A DNA stretch of 64,000 bases from Sorghum bicolor (GCF_000003195.3 NC_012878.2:57598629-57662628), one strand, 5' to 3'; shown: positions 1 through 12,384, counted from the stretch's first letter. Translations and numbers: made by a program. Notes: generated by a model from the letters alone, not told the origin.

Positions 1-430
1 TTGTAGTTTTGAGTTTTTACATTCGTAGTTGTTAAGATGCAAGAAAATAGTATAAAGTCTTAGCAACATATTAAGTTGCTGATACTTTATCTTATTTTTC
101 CGAACATCATAGCAATATCAAATGTGAAAACTCAAAACTACAAACATGTAGATCTATTTGAGTGCTACAATTTTAGTATAAATAGTGTCTTCATTTGATA
201 ACTTACAAAATAATATATTAATTTTCTAATACGACAAGCGTAAGTACATGATTATTATAATACTAAAATTTTATATAATTTCTTTGAGTACCTTAACATC
301 GTCAAATAAAAAAAACTCAAAACTAAAAAGTTATAGATCTTATTAAGATATACAATTTTCATATAAAAGTTATCTTTATCTGATATCGTATCGAAGAGTT
401 ATAATTTTTTAAAAATTCAGTCTTATCACA
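1..430. repeat. AT-rich diverged tandem repeat
   Basis: Very AT-rich DNA in which a block beginning ACTCAAAACTA near 131 recurs near 315, followed in both copies by similar text (a GTAGATCT/TATAGATCT stretch, then TACAATTTT and a TATAAA-like run). This suggests two diverged units with a period of about 184 bp. The first bases of the window carry the same motif in reverse (GTAGTTTTGAG). No coding potential is seen. The unit is not a repeat I can name. Confidence 0.4.
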
Positions 431-852
431 CGCCGCGACAAGCATGGTTACGCTAATAGGAGTGGCGCGATAAGCTTTTTCATGTTGAAAACACAGTCGA
501 GTGTATCGTATCTTGTCACGCCAATACATGTGACGTGACTATATTGTCTGATCGCGCTAGGAGATTGACGCGACCAAAGGCTATCTGATACAAAATATTA
601 TCTAGAGCGATTAATGTTAAAATATTTATTAAAAGAGAATTAAAATATAAAAATTCTCCGACAAGAGGCGACCAATGCAGCACTAGATGTTGGCCCAGCC
701 TCCAGCCCCACAAGGCCCAGAGCCCAATCTTATCCTCTTCATCGTTGTCTGAACGAACGGCGGCGCGAGTATCCAGTCCAGTGAGGGAAATTGCTTTGGA
801 CGGTGCAGCGCCGGCTAGCAAGGGCGAGGGCGGACCGGCAGAGGGAGGGGAG
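431..852. other. Upstream region of the DnaJ-type zinc-finger gene
   Basis: No gene is seen. GC content rises towards 750-852, as expected for the promoter and leader of the gene starting at 853. An in-frame upstream ATG at 745 would add 36 residues of low-complexity sequence. I treat that stretch as leader because the ATG at 853 leads straight into the conserved hydrophobic N-terminus. Confidence 0.4.
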
Positions 853-1552
853 ATGGAGGGGCTGACGTCCAGCGAGATCTCCGGCTTCGTGGTGGGTGCC
901 CTGCTGCTCGGCGCCACCATCGCTGCTCCCAAGGTCGATGGCTTCATTGCCTCCTCGCAGAGAAGGTCCCTTCCCTCTTCCCATTTCTCTGTCCCTCAGT
1001 CCCTGCATTTTGTTTCATTAATATTAGCCCCAAACCAGTTGAGTAGGTTTAGCATCTTGGTTTGGAGTAGTGTAGGAAGATGAGCTTGATCAACCTCAAT
1101 TGGTAGCCTGCTACTGTATGAGGGATGCCACACGAGTCTTATTGCAAGGTGCATCAGGAAATGAAACTGCCGAGGCTAATCTCCCTCGGTGCAATTCTCC
1201 CTCCCAAAAATATGTCTGTAAGTAGCATATTTGGAGATGACTGGAGAAGAAGACTTGATTTCAGAAAATACACAACTGATGCTTTCCACTGTTCATCTTT
1301 TTATATTCTGCTCTTAGCAATGTTCAAATGCATGGCAGGTCACTAGGTATGTGCAAGAGGTGTGGTGATCTTCGGATTGTAGCATGCTCGCAGTGCAAAG
1401 GAACAGGCTCAGCTCGGAACGGAGGGATAGGCGTGCTAGATGATCTCTACGAGTCTCTTGGAGCTGAAGCCAAGACTGACAATTTGGTTCCTTGCACAAG
1501 GTGCAGATCCAGAGGTCGTCTCTTGTGTCCAGAGTGCTCTAAGATCGCATGA
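853..1552 (+). CDS. Small membrane-anchored DnaJ-type zinc-finger protein
   Basis: Two exons, 853-965 and 1339-1552, encode 108 residues. Residues 9-33 form a hydrophobic segment that probably anchors the protein in a membrane. The rest carries four CxxC pairs: C43/C46, C54/C57 (followed by KGTG), C90/C93 and C101/C104, the pattern of the cysteine-rich zinc domain of DnaJ. There is no J domain, so it belongs with plant DnaJ-related cysteine-rich proteins of the BSD2/LQY1 kind, many of which are plastid folding or disulfide factors. Location and partner are inference. The split codon AG|G restores Arg and leaves the frame open through the zinc domain. The donor GTCCCT is weak, so the exon 1 boundary is the least certain point. 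Confidence 0.78.
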
Positions 1553-1633
1553 ACCTGTAATCATGTACTCAGGACCATCCCTAACGAGTAGTTTGGTCAG
1601 GAGTACCATACACAAAAAGTGATATAGAAGTAC

Positions 1634-1740
1634 TCCCTCTGTCTCGTAAAGACTCTATCCCGTAAAGACTGCAATTCTAGAGTTCAAAATTTTCTTCTAA
1701 AATAACTGCAATTGTACTCCTAGCATTCTGTGGTTATCAG
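1634..1740. mobile_element. Stowaway-like MITE end fragment
   Basis: ACTCCCTCTGTC at 1634 matches the CTCCCTC terminus of Stowaway elements, with a short duplicated CCCGTAAAGACT/TCGTAAAGACT phrase. No matching opposite terminus is seen nearby, so this is at best a half element just beyond the zinc-finger gene. Confidence 0.3.
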
Positions 1741-1810
1741 CTTGTGGGCCATGTGGGTTGATTAAAAAATCTGACATGCATGCAAGCGCTCTCGTCTACT
1801 CGTTTGCTGA

Positions 1811-2035
1811 GGCCTTGTTTAGTTTCTTTGATATAAAGTTTTTGACTACTGTAGCACTTTTGTTTATATATTTAAAAATTATTATTCAACCATACACTAA
1901 CTAGATTCAAAAGATTTCGTCTCACAAATTACAAACAAATCATATAATTAATTATTTTTTATCTATATTTAGTGTCGCAGGTGATGTAAATTTTAATGTG
2001 ACAGAGAATCTTAAAAAGTTTCTAGATTTGTCAAT
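1811..2035 (-). mobile_element. Tourist-like MITE, GGCCTTGTTTAGTT family, right end decayed
   Basis: It starts with GGCCTTGTTTAGTT and contains family landmarks in reverse orientation: a CTGTAGCACTTTTGTTT block, an ACTAACTAGATTCAAAAGAT block and a TCTATATTTAGTG block. The right terminal repeat is no longer recognisable, so the end is approximate. Confidence 0.55.
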
Positions 2036-2417
2036 TCTTGTTTTGCCAAATTTTTAAGGATGGCAACCTCATTTGGCAAACTTTTAGAGATGTTTTTTTT
2101 GTATGTGGTCAAGATGAAAACGAGATTTAACTGAAATTTAGGGCTATACAAACGAAAACGATATCGGTTTCCAAAAATCCGAAAACGAATAAAAACTATT
2201 TGGAACCTCTCCCGACCGCTTTTCGAAGAGGACGGTACAGCTGACGGAAGGCGGCGGGGTGTCGTGTGTCCTTTCCATTTTTGTCTTCTGGGAGATTGAG
2301 ATATGGGCCGAGAGCGCTCTAGGCAGGCCAAGCCCATGCGCTATGTTTTGAGCCGTGGACTGCCCAAATGGATCTTGCTCGTGTTGCTTGTATGTTTTTT
2401 TTTTCCACAAATATAGG

Positions 2418-2640
2418 CAATGCAAACTCATCTCCCGTGCAAACTGTGCAAACTTTAATCTAGACCGCAGAATGTTGATCCAAGGGGGCGCATGAGAGAG
2501 GTGGAAGGAAGGATTTGTAAAAGTATGATTAAGAGCGGGCGGTTAAGTGCAAAATTACTCAATCTTTCCGCGCCCCTTGGATCAACATCCTATGGTCTAG
2601 ATTAGAGTTTGCACTGCATTTTTTTAGTGTAAACTGCATT
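2418..2640. mobile_element. Foldback MITE with about 45-75 bp inverted arms
   Basis: The block 2446-2490 (contains AATCTAGACCGCAGAATG and GTTGATCCAAGGGG) is repeated inverted at 2569-2614 with few mismatches, around an 80-bp centre. Similarity continues outward to about 2418 and 2640 through repeated GTGCAAACT-like phrases. The long arms suggest a Mutator-like or foldback element. A target duplication was not resolved. Confidence 0.6.
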
Positions 2641-2888
2641 TTTATCGTTTCCCATCCCGCATCCCCACGGATCTGCGGCACAATGGATTGTCGCATGAAA
2701 TAGCAGCTCCTCAACGACGACGGGGAGCGAAATTTCAGGCAAATTTGTAGCCAACTGCCAAATTTCCTAGTCCTAGTCCCACCACATGCACACGCCAACA
2801 ACACGACACTGATACACATACACCCAACAAGAAGCAACGCCAACGACAGCAATCGCGCGCCAATCTACGGCGGCGGCGGCATGCCAAT

Positions 2889-3560
2889 TCACATTGCCAC
2901 TAGCAGCGCGGACGCCAGGCACATGCAGGCGGCGGCGAGCCCCGCTCCCGCGTGGGCCAGGAGCCGGGCGGAGGCGCCGGAGCTGTCCCCGTTGTCGTCG
3001 TTGTCCTCGTCGTCGTCGTCGTCCGTGTCCGGCGGCGGCGGCGGGACGAGGAGGACGTTGATGGCGAGCTTCTGCCCGACCTCGCAGTGCTCGCCGACGC
3101 CGCAGAAGTAGAAGCGCTGGCCGGGCTCCGTGAGCTCGATGATGGTCGGCCCGTTCTGGTACCGGTTGGTGATGTTGTGCATGCTGCACACGTCGAACAG
3201 CTCCCGCGTCGGCACCTCCACGATGTTGTGCGCCCCGCTCCGGTACAGGAACACTGCCAGAAACGCAAGCGAAGCGCCGGTTTTATATATCATCCATGCA
3301 ACGCATGCGTGCATGCGTCTTGCTTGCGTCGTGGAAATCGATGAAAAGGGCGCGTGCGAGGCCGCCTGCTTACTCAGCTTGTCGCCGACGCTGATCTGCC
3401 TGGCGCTCGCCCAGTCCGCGTAGTACGTCCTGTTGGGGGGCATCCGCCACCCTTTGCCGGCGCCGACGATGTGGTATATCCCGGCGGTCGAGCCGGAGAC
3501 GAGGGACGCCATGACTGCCGAGAAGAGCAACAAGGCGTGCCGGCTCCTCCTACGTTCCAT
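2889..3560 (-). CDS. GPI-anchored phytocyanin (blue copper protein)
   Basis: Exon 1 is 3560-3374 and exon 2 is 3253-2889, giving 183 residues. The split codon A|TG joins GDKL to MFLYRSG. Order: signal peptide (about 1-26), plastocyanin-like domain (27-133), proline and Asp/Glu-rich linker (134-151), C-terminal hydrophobic tail (about 158-183) fitting a GPI-anchor signal. All type I copper ligands are present: H71, C113, H118 and an axial Gln at 123, with C85 and C119 as the likely disulfide. That is unlike early nodulin-like relatives, which lose the copper site. Gln as axial ligand is the stellacyanin type. The protein is predicted at the outer plasma membrane or wall, with an unknown electron-transfer or redox partner. 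I start at the ATG opening the signal peptide (3560); the frame stays open upstream to 3788 in low-complexity sequence. Confidence 0.85.
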   Translation of the reverse strand: MERRRSRHALLLFSAVMASLVSGSTAGIYHIVGAGKGWRMPPNRTYYADWASARQISVGDKLSKQAASHAPFSSISTTQARRMHACVAWMIYKTGASLAFLAVFLYRSGAHNIVEVPTRELFDVCSMHNITNRYQNGPTIIELTEPGQRFYFCGVGEHCEVGQKLAINVLLVPPPPPDTDDDDDEDNDDNGDSSGASARLLAHAGAGLAAACMCLASALLVAM

Positions 3561-4988
3561 GCTCGACCACCGACCCTGCTGCTCGTCGCTGCTGCTTCTT
3601 CTTCTTCCTCTGCTAGCTAGCCCCTGTTCCTCGCGCCCTCCCTCCCTCCCTCCCTCCCTGGGAGGCTTCCCTTTCCTCCCCTCCCGGAAACAAGGATTGC
3701 AATGGCGGAAAGGGAGACGTAGGTGGAGGGGGGACGGCGCGCGGCGAGCAAAATTGGAGGCAAATCGAGGAGTTTTGGTTGAGTCCATGGACGCGTCTGC
3801 CTATTTTTGAGACGGGTTTGCTGTCGTCTCTCCGCTCCAAAGTTGGCAAATCATTGGGGGTCATAGACGGGAAACCGATGGAGTAGTATACACACCTGCG
3901 ATTTTTCCATGTTTGGCCGGTCGCGTGAACAAATTCAGTCTCCAGTCTCTGCTTGATTCATTTGTTTGCAATTGTTTTTGTTATCTATTCTCCAATTCTG
4001 ATGATATGATCTGTTTTTGCTATCAGCTCTAGTGTCCCTGTCGGTTCATGGTCTGATTACGTACAAGTTGATAACTGTAATGCTTCTATGTGACTCATGT
4101 TAACAAGATTAATCAAGAAAAGATAAGTTGCTGATCAGATACACGCTCAGCTCGTATATCTCCGTACTAACCAGGCCAAGCAAACAAACATCAACAGCGA
4201 AAGTGGAAAAATACTTGGCCAGACGCGCAGAATAACCATTTACATGTATGAATCTGCCATTAACTAATATATTTTGAGAAGACATTCATTATACTTAACT
4301 CATGATCTAGTCTTTTGAGCATTCTACTATAGTTACAACTTACAAAGCCTTCCATTAGGCAGCCCTAGATATATGTACAATAATAAAGGGGAATATAAAA
4401 TTATTAGACACATTCTCACGATTAACTTCTTCGAGCTACAGGATCATTTTTTTTCTCTCTTTCCATTGTTTCCTCTCAACAGTCATAGCAAGTCCAGCGC
4501 ACATCAAAACTGGGTTAAATTCCCATTGAGTAAGGCACCACGGCAGCCTCTCTAGCCGAAAAGAAGTTTGCATGGTATATTTCATCAGCCCCAGGGCCCC
4601 TAATTCTGTACAGACCTGGGGCCCTCCTTAAAAAGGTTGAATAGGTACTGTGTCAAAATGCCACAGAGATTTACAAACACAACAAATAGAGGTGAGGCCT
4701 TCATACTCCTGAAAATTTCTTTGGTTTGCTTGGGAGTTTCAAGCAAAGCTTCCAATAACCAATGATTGGTGTTGTAGTTTGCTTGCATAGTGCAGTCGCA
4801 TCTTTTAGTGCCCCGGCAAAACAGTGAAACGCAGACCTAGCAAAGGTAACCAGTGCTTAGTGCTTCCTTTGAGGATGCAGACACTGGATAAGGAGGGCCA
4901 TCAGAGCATCACCAAGGGCACGAAAGCATCACAAGCCCGCATGGCAACCCTAGAACCTTCTTCTCCAATATGACTCTCATTGGATCAT
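3561..4988. other. Intergenic, phytocyanin promoter to SPA 3' region
   Basis: No further gene is seen. The part just right of 3560 is the phytocyanin leader and promoter, with a CCCTCCCTCCCT-rich stretch near 3640-3660. The part left of 4989 is probably the 3' untranslated region of the SPA-like gene. Confidence 0.4.
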
Positions 4989-7900
4989 TCACACAAGCTC
5001 AAGCACTTTGATGCTACCACTGGAGTTGGCAGCCACTACCATGTTTGACTTCCCTCTCCAGCAAACACTGGACACAAATTGTTGGTTGTCTTCATTTGTT
5101 ACTTGTCCAGTTATCGGGTCAATAGAACCAAACCTATGAGAAGTTATTGGCATGGGGAAAGTTTTGTAGTAAGAAAACACCTGCACACACCAAAAGACAT
5201 ATGAGCAATCCTTCTACATAATAGATTCATCTATATGTTTCTTTTGTTAATAAAAATCAATATGCTTCATTGATATTCCAATGAATAAATGGGAGGATTT
5301 CAGATTTGCCAAAGAACAAGTAGCGAAAACAATAGATGCAACTTTTCATTGGCAAAATCAAAATACAGGTGTTTCTTGGTTCCAAATACAAAATTTGTCA
5401 TAAATAAAAATGTGAACTGAATTTCAGAAGCTAAAGATTTCCCAGTGCAATGTTCCATATTAGTAACTCTCAACAAATTGTCAATCCAACTTGCAATCTG
5501 TCACCTTGGCTGTGCGTTGCAACAGCACTAAAATCAAAGAAATGCATGAGTTGGTTGCATGATGAAGCTGTTAGAGAAGATTGGGGTAGGAGGTGCAACT
5601 GATTTGTGTTTAGTGGCTGGGTGGATAAATAAAGGGAAATATAGGGTGTAAAATGATGGAATGGCAGGCACATCAACACCAAGTCCATTGTTTTAAGTAC
5701 TACAGATAAACACAGCATCAACATGAGAAATTGAGAATAATTAATGTAAGGATGGCCGAGGTGGTTCACAAATTGTAGTAAACAGATAAAGGTGTTTTTT
5801 TCCAAAGGGGGGCAGAGGAAAAAAGTAATGCTGAGAACCTGGGTACACTGAGAGACTGGGTCCATGCCTCCATGGTTAGCCTTGTGCTATGGGAGAGGGA
5901 AACAAACACAATTTTCTGAGCATACCAATGTGCTCAACACATAGATGTTCAGTCAGAAGCTTATAACTGAAGAAGAAAACTCAATTCCTTTTTGCAGATT
6001 TGCTTGGGCTATGTGGACTTCCAGAAATAAGATGGCAATTGAAAAGCATTTACCTAAGGCCCCAACTGATGTGATCTACATTGCGTTATCATTGATACAG
6101 AGGTGGAGCGTCAACCTTAAGGAGAAGGATCAGGAGTGAATTTCCCAGGTGAAGGACTCCATTATGAGTGGGCTCAAGGGGTTTCAAGCCCAGTACCATG
6201 ATACTCTCAGTCTCTCAGATGTTGGCGAAATTTAGTGCTTGTACTAGGGCTTTTGTTATCGAGTTCTTTCTTTGTAACTGGTAACCCCAGTAGTTCTTGT
6301 ACTGTTACATTGCTTTCTTAAAAGCAGATGTCAAAACTATTTTCAAAAAAAAAAGAACGAAAGAAAGAAAGAAAGAAAAGAAAAGAGAACTCAATTCCTG
6401 ACTGTGTCTTAACTAAACAAGTGCTGCATGACAAGAAAAATGTATGCATGAAACAAAATACTCACTTCATTGGTTTCAGAGCCACAAGTTATGTATCCAT
6501 CATGAACAGATAGCCCTACAAAATTCTGCACAAGCATTATTAGTAAGGTTCAGATTAATTCCAAAAACAAGTAAATGTAAGAAAACAAGCATGCAGTACA
6601 TAAAACCTTCTCATACCTTCTCGTTGGTATGACCATTCAGAGTCAGGCTGCAAGAATCGGTAGATAATCCGCTGCAATTAGTCCGGTTAAGATCCCATAT
6701 CTTCAATGTGTTGTCGGTTGATGCAGAGATAAGTGTTTCTGGATCCAAGAACCTTACATAACTGACAGCTTTTCCATGTCCCGAAATAGTACACCAAGGT
6801 ATCCTTGTGTTCCTCAGATCATAACAGTATATCTTGTAATCAGCTGAACCAAAAGCTAGCATGCGGGAGGAGTATGGAGAGAATTGTACACAGCATACAT
6901 TCGCCACATTTCTGATTGTATCAATACAATTTCTCTGAGAAAAAAAATAAATGCTATTAAAATTTAAAACATAGTATGAAACTGAAGTTATGGAGGGTAG
7001 AAGTAGGGGGTCAACAGTCAACCGTCTACACATGCGCTGCAGATTTCTGTGTACTGTGGTACATACTACTCGTATTTAGCTTTCAGCCTTCAAAATATGT
7101 TTGAGTAATCATTCAAGGGACAGCCTAAAAATTGACAGCTAGATGACTTTGGTATGTCTTTCTTTTTGAACAAAGACTTTGATATGTCTGTCTTACCTTA
7201 AGTATCAATTATCTAAAATGGTTTAAGTCAGAATACACAAGATATGAATGACATAACACACTCAAAATAAGGACCCAAAAGTAAGAAAACTGCCTGATAA
7301 GCTGATAAAGAAAAGAGTGGATGTATTTCAGTAACATGCCTGATTAATACTCCATACTTTGACGCAACAATCATCACTACCACTTGCCAACATAGTAGGA
7401 TCAACTTCTGAAAAACTCACAGACCAAGCCCTTTTCCGGTGCTCTGTAAACTGTGTGAATCCTTGACCAGAGCTGGCATCCCATAGCTGCATTTCACAAT
7501 AAAAAGGAAGCCAAATGGTTTAAAAAAAGGAAACACGGGAATAACACAAAGTCCATCTCCAAGAGCATGACGCTTATAGCAGAGAGGCTTTTGCTCTTTG
7601 GTGTAAACTGTAAAGTATCAAGGGAACAGTAAACAAGTATCCAAACCACAATAAAATTATAAACAAGGGGAAAAGGTAGCTGCTCAAAAATTAAACATGT
7701 AGCGATTGAGCATTGCTGAGGGCTAAAAAGGCTAAATGATAAGGACTGTTGCTTTTCACATGAAGCAACTAGAAGATCCAAGCAGTCTAGATATGAAATG
7801 ATGTTATTGGCCTGCCTACATAAATAACTACCCTTGTTATCCTCAACACCTTAGGCCTTGTTTGGCTGTACTTTAATAAACGCCAATCCACATGTATTGG

Positions 7901-10900
7901 GGTGGATTGGGGTGAAGTGCAGCCAAACAAACCCTTAAGCTTTTCAGTGGAACATGTGCATCAAACTCAACAAAAGAAAATGAAATTCTCAAACAATGAC
8001 CAGTAAGCCTAAAGCTCACCAAATTCACCTTCACAGTACTTGTTTTAACAATCAACATATTTGATTACTTGTGCTCCCTCTCAGATAATAATACTAATCA
8101 CAAAGAAGGCACGCAAACAGAAGAAATTGGCACAGGAGACAGAATGCCTTCACCAAAGCTAAAACTATGAGGATGTGAAGTGTAAATCTGTAGACAGCTT
8201 ATGGAACAAATCATAGTGGAAAAAAAAACCAATCTAATTAGGTTGACAATATCTCAAATTTACAGTCAGCATTTTTTGGTGCATTACTAAAAGCAGCATC
8301 ATCAAATTATATAAGATCAAATCCATCTGAACTGGATAAATGGTGTCATCAAAAGAAATATAGGAAAACTACATGCAAGGGCTGAAAAATATGCCTACTT
8401 TTCATTGATGATAAGATAAATGGGTATCTTGTATAGCAGCATACGGTTAGATACACACCTGAACAGTGCCATCATAGTCTGTTGATGCCAGGTAGTTCTT
8501 TATATAGTTGTTCCAACTGACACAGCTAAGCTTGGACTTGCTAGGCATCTCTACCAGTGGGTAATGAATATCAACACGATCATTTAAGAGTGCATCAAAT
8601 TCAAATATTTTTATTTTCTTTGAAACTCCAGCAGCAGCAAAATATTCTTCATCCCTATCAAAACTCAATGAACAGATGACATTCGGAGAGTTAAGTATAT
8701 CTGCATTCTTCAGAATTCCTCGGACCTCAAACCTACTGTGCCGGGCATATTTGCATAAACCATCAAAAAAGCATCCAAGACGGTCTGTTTTCTCACCCTT
8801 AGCATCAAAATCACTGTGAAGTTGATGGAAATTTTCACGAACCCTCAAAGCCTCGTTATCTGGACGTTTGATTGCATTAGTTTCACTGGTGTCCACAGAG
8901 GACCTCATGGAGTAATATGCATTTTCAAGCTGCACCAAATTTCTCATTACCCTCTCCTCATATACACTTGACTTGCACGATGTCGGTAGCAAACCTGACA
9001 GCAATGCACCTTGAACGGCACTCACAGAAGCTCCTGACAAAACACCAGAACTTGGCAGTACATCCGTGTCCTCTAAACTCAATCTCATTCTTGCTGAGTG
9101 TCTTCTCTCAACCTCTGTGATATCTGTTTCTAAGCTTCCAAGCTCTGCTGATAATTTGGCAGCCAGCATCTCCTTTTCTTCTTTCAGTTGAGAAAGGAAG
9201 TTAAACAGCAAACTAGATTCAGTGTCATCTTCACTGATGGAAACTGGTGCCTGATCTAACAAGGACAAATCCCGACCCTCATTTATCAAGTCACATCCAA
9301 GAATCTCTCTGAAAAATCAGTAAGCTGGCTATTAGGCACGAACAGCTATATAATTATTATTTCCAGTCTTCAGATGGGAAAGGAACATAAAAGGGCACGA
9401 AAGGGATAATACTATATTTCCACATGCGATGAATGACAGAAGTAATCCTTATACTTGGAAACATTTTTCTAAGTCGAACACTTCTAAATAAACTTAGGTT
9501 GTTATTTCATGGCATAAGTTAGTTAAACATTTAAATTCATGGTATAGATTATAGACAAACCTAAATAATCAGATAAAAACCTGAACTGGAAGTACAGCTG
9601 TGTTGAACAGAAGCAACGAAAGTAACAAATATAAGAAGCTGACTGTGATAGAGCTTATTTATGCTATAAAATATTTCAAAGCTCTAGCACTTCTTCCATA
9701 GGGCAAACAGTTATCTAAACTCAACTGTACCGTACAAAATTCATCAGATAGAAGAAGATTGGCCTTTAGTTATATCAAACTAATTTACTAATCAATAATC
9801 AGTAAGCATTTTTCTTATTTTGGCTCCAAATGAGAGAGATGAATAAACTCACTTTGCTTTTGGTCTTGAACAAGGATCTGGATGTAGTAACCAAAGGCAG
9901 AAGCCGGCCTCCTTGGGACTTTCTGAAAGAAAATTTCGAGGCAGGATGCGTTGGCGAAGATTTGACATTGCAGCACAGTGCACCTCCCATGTCTCAGAAC
10001 AGCAAAAGAGCTGACAAAAATATTAGATTAATTAAATACCTTGCCTGGCAGACTTAAGATAGAATCTTACACTTCAGTCAGAATCAAGAGGATATATAAT
10101 CTACAGAATCACACGGAAAGTAGAGAAGTCCATCTGAAGTGTGGTTTCAGTTAGTAAGCAACTAAATTTGTGCACGCATGGTGATAGTGGTACAAGCGGA
10201 ATTATCCTATAATAACAGGAGACTACATAAAACTGCATGTAGTAAGAAAAGGGTATTAGTCGGCATTCATATGTAACTAAGGTAAGGCCTCAATAGCAAT
10301 TGGAAAAATGGAAACCACAACCAGATTCATTATAAGGTACATGCGTGATTCAAATATGCTGCATAGCAAGGTGTTTTCAGCATTCCAAGAGCTGATGCAC
10401 CAATAAAAAGCAGAATGCCTATCTTATTTTTTCATTGGCTATGGAGATCACCATGTGAAAGGGAAACAACTATCTCACAATTGATGTGATTATCTGTGTC
10501 CTTTTTGTTTTCCTGACATGTGGCAGGAAACACAATGGTATGCATGTTGGAAGTCCAACAGCTCATACCAGATTTTAGGTAAGCCACTTGAATTTGCTAG
10601 TAAATGATTAGTAACATACAACCTGCAAAATTACAAATTGCAGTTGCACACTGTCACATCACTTCTACAAAACCCAATATGGATACTGCTGCAGAAAAAT
10701 GACACCAAAGTATTAGAAATACCTCAAATAGAAGAACCCCAAGGCTGTAGATATTTGAAGGGAATGTGCCTTTAAATTGACTAAGCTCCTCCGGGCTTTT
10801 GTACCAGCTTTCCTCAAGATTCCTCAATTCAAATGCTGGTTGTTGGGTGCCAGAACTAGATACATGTTGAGCACCAGATGTATTATTTCCATATGGTTCG

Positions 10901-12384
10901 ACGAACTTAAAACGCTCTCTGGCAGTGTAACTAAAATTTTCTTGCCTCGAAACACCTGGATCGACATCTTCATTTTGATTGTCACATATTTGGTCAGTCC
11001 AAAATGTATTTGCTGGTCGCCTGATAGCAACTGAGCCTTGCCCGCCAACCTTCTGATACTTCAGCATCAAATTTCCATAGCCATTAGAATCTTGGTGATC
11101 AATTCTATGGCCAAAAGCCCTTTTTCTATTCACAAGATCTTCTCTAGCAACCTCTTGTTTGATTGATGTTGGCAAGTCTTGTGTGGTATAAGAACCAATA
11201 TATTTAACTTGATTTGAAGAAAGGGTCGTAAAATATGACGGTCGCAAATGCTGTAAAGTAAAACCCTGTGCATGACACTTATCCACAAGATCAAGAATTT
11301 GCTTAAACAAATGCATTTTATCAAACTTGGTCATTGTTTGCCGCCCAGGCTTAATCAGTTCCCTCAGGCAAGTTCCCTCGGAGTGGGATTTTGAAACATT
11401 TCCACCAGTAGTGAAAAGCATAGGGTCCACTCTGGCCATAGAATCATGAATTGAGGTAGGAATAGTCGGAATCTTGTCCAAAGGGTCTCTGGGTCTTGCA
11501 TTAGCTTGCCCTTGGATCTCCTCCCGTACGCCTTGGTACGCAACCCCTTTACCTTTTGATTTGCTTTTAAGTGGTGATCCTAGAACCACAGATTGGGGTG
11601 CCACAGTCTTACTTCTCATCCGGTCAAGAATCCTATTCGAGAAGCTGCTTACTTTAAGAGCATTGTCCTGATTAGACCATGGAGACAAGAGAATCTGCTG
11701 GCTGCGAAACGGTGTCATGAACTCATTATTGACATATCCAACACGACTCATAGGTGCCTCATTTCCGGACGCATCATTGTTCCTTGAGATGATATTATTG
11801 TTGGCAAGGCTTGTCGCCAGATTTTCCCTGCTAGAACCATCAGCAGCCCTCAAGTTTGCAATGTCGCCGTAACTCAGTGCGGCGGCGTTTTCCCTGCTGG
11901 GCAAATCGCTAGTTCTCCGGGCCATCCGTGTGAAGTTACCCCACAGGCCTTTAATAACAGTAGGCTTATCCCCGCTGCTTGTGCTCCCACCAGCAGAAAC
12001 CTCAGGCTGGACATCATTGTTGATGCAATTCTTCAATGTGAGCTCCTCCACCCTCTCTTCCGCATCATGGTCCAAGCCACGCTGCGTCACGCTGTCCGGC
12101 CTGGACTCAGAATTGGACAGCCCGACGCTGGTGAGGCCCCTCGCGCCGTCCGAGCTGGCCCCAAACCCGCCCAGCGAGGTGAAGAAGGAGAAATGCTCGG
12201 ACCAGTCCAAGTCCCGCGTGACCGGCGTGGCCGGCATCTCCAGCGCCTCGCTGCCAGACGGCTGTGGCGGCGGCCCTGCCGCCACCGCCGCGGGCTGCCC
12301 ATTCTCCTTGGTGCCCTTAATCTGCACATCCCCGGCCGCGCCGCCGCCGGCGCCGCCCACCTCCGCCGCCGTCGTCCCTTCCAT
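4989..12384 (-). CDS. SPA-family protein (suppressor of phyA-105 type), COP1 partner
   Basis: Seven coding exons give 1128 residues: 12384-10723, 10010-9853, 9308-8459, 7486-7340, 6934-6617, 6525-6466 and 5180-4989. All junctions keep frame. Order: low-complexity N-terminus; kinase-like domain (about 345-605, from [21 protein letters not shown] to [14 protein letters not shown]); coiled coil (about 638-683); seven-bladed WD40 domain (about 816-1128) containing the variant DWD box CYDLRN and the repeat end KIWDLN. In Arabidopsis, SPA proteins pair with COP1 in a CUL4-DDB1 ubiquitin ligase that destroys HY5, CO and other light-response factors in the nucleus; this role is inferred from family. 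The intron between exons 4 and 5 begins with GC instead of GT. Intron 6 carries a LINE fragment and intron 3 a small MITE. Which SPA paralogue this is cannot be told from the window. Confidence 0.9.
5978..6399 (+). mobile_element. 5'-truncated LINE insertion with 12-bp target duplication
   Basis: AACTCAATTCCT occurs at 5978-5989 and 6388-6399. Between them is a 398-bp insert. Its first part encodes the end of a plant LINE ORF2 ([19 protein letters not shown], then a segment ending [12 protein letters not shown]), stop at 6137-6139, followed by a 3' tail that becomes A and GAAA rich from about 6346 to 6386. It lies antisense to the SPA gene inside intron 6. Truncated 5' end, A-rich 3' end and perfect duplication are the hallmarks of target-primed reverse transcription. 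Confidence 0.85.
7854..7934. mobile_element. 81-bp miniature foldback element in SPA intron 3
   Basis: Termini TTGTTTGGCTGTACTT and AAGTGCAGCCAAACAA are inverted repeats with one mismatch, and the element is flanked by TTA at 7851-7853 and 7935-7937. The 3-bp TTA duplication suggests a very short Tourist/PIF-Harbinger derivative. Confidence 0.7.
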
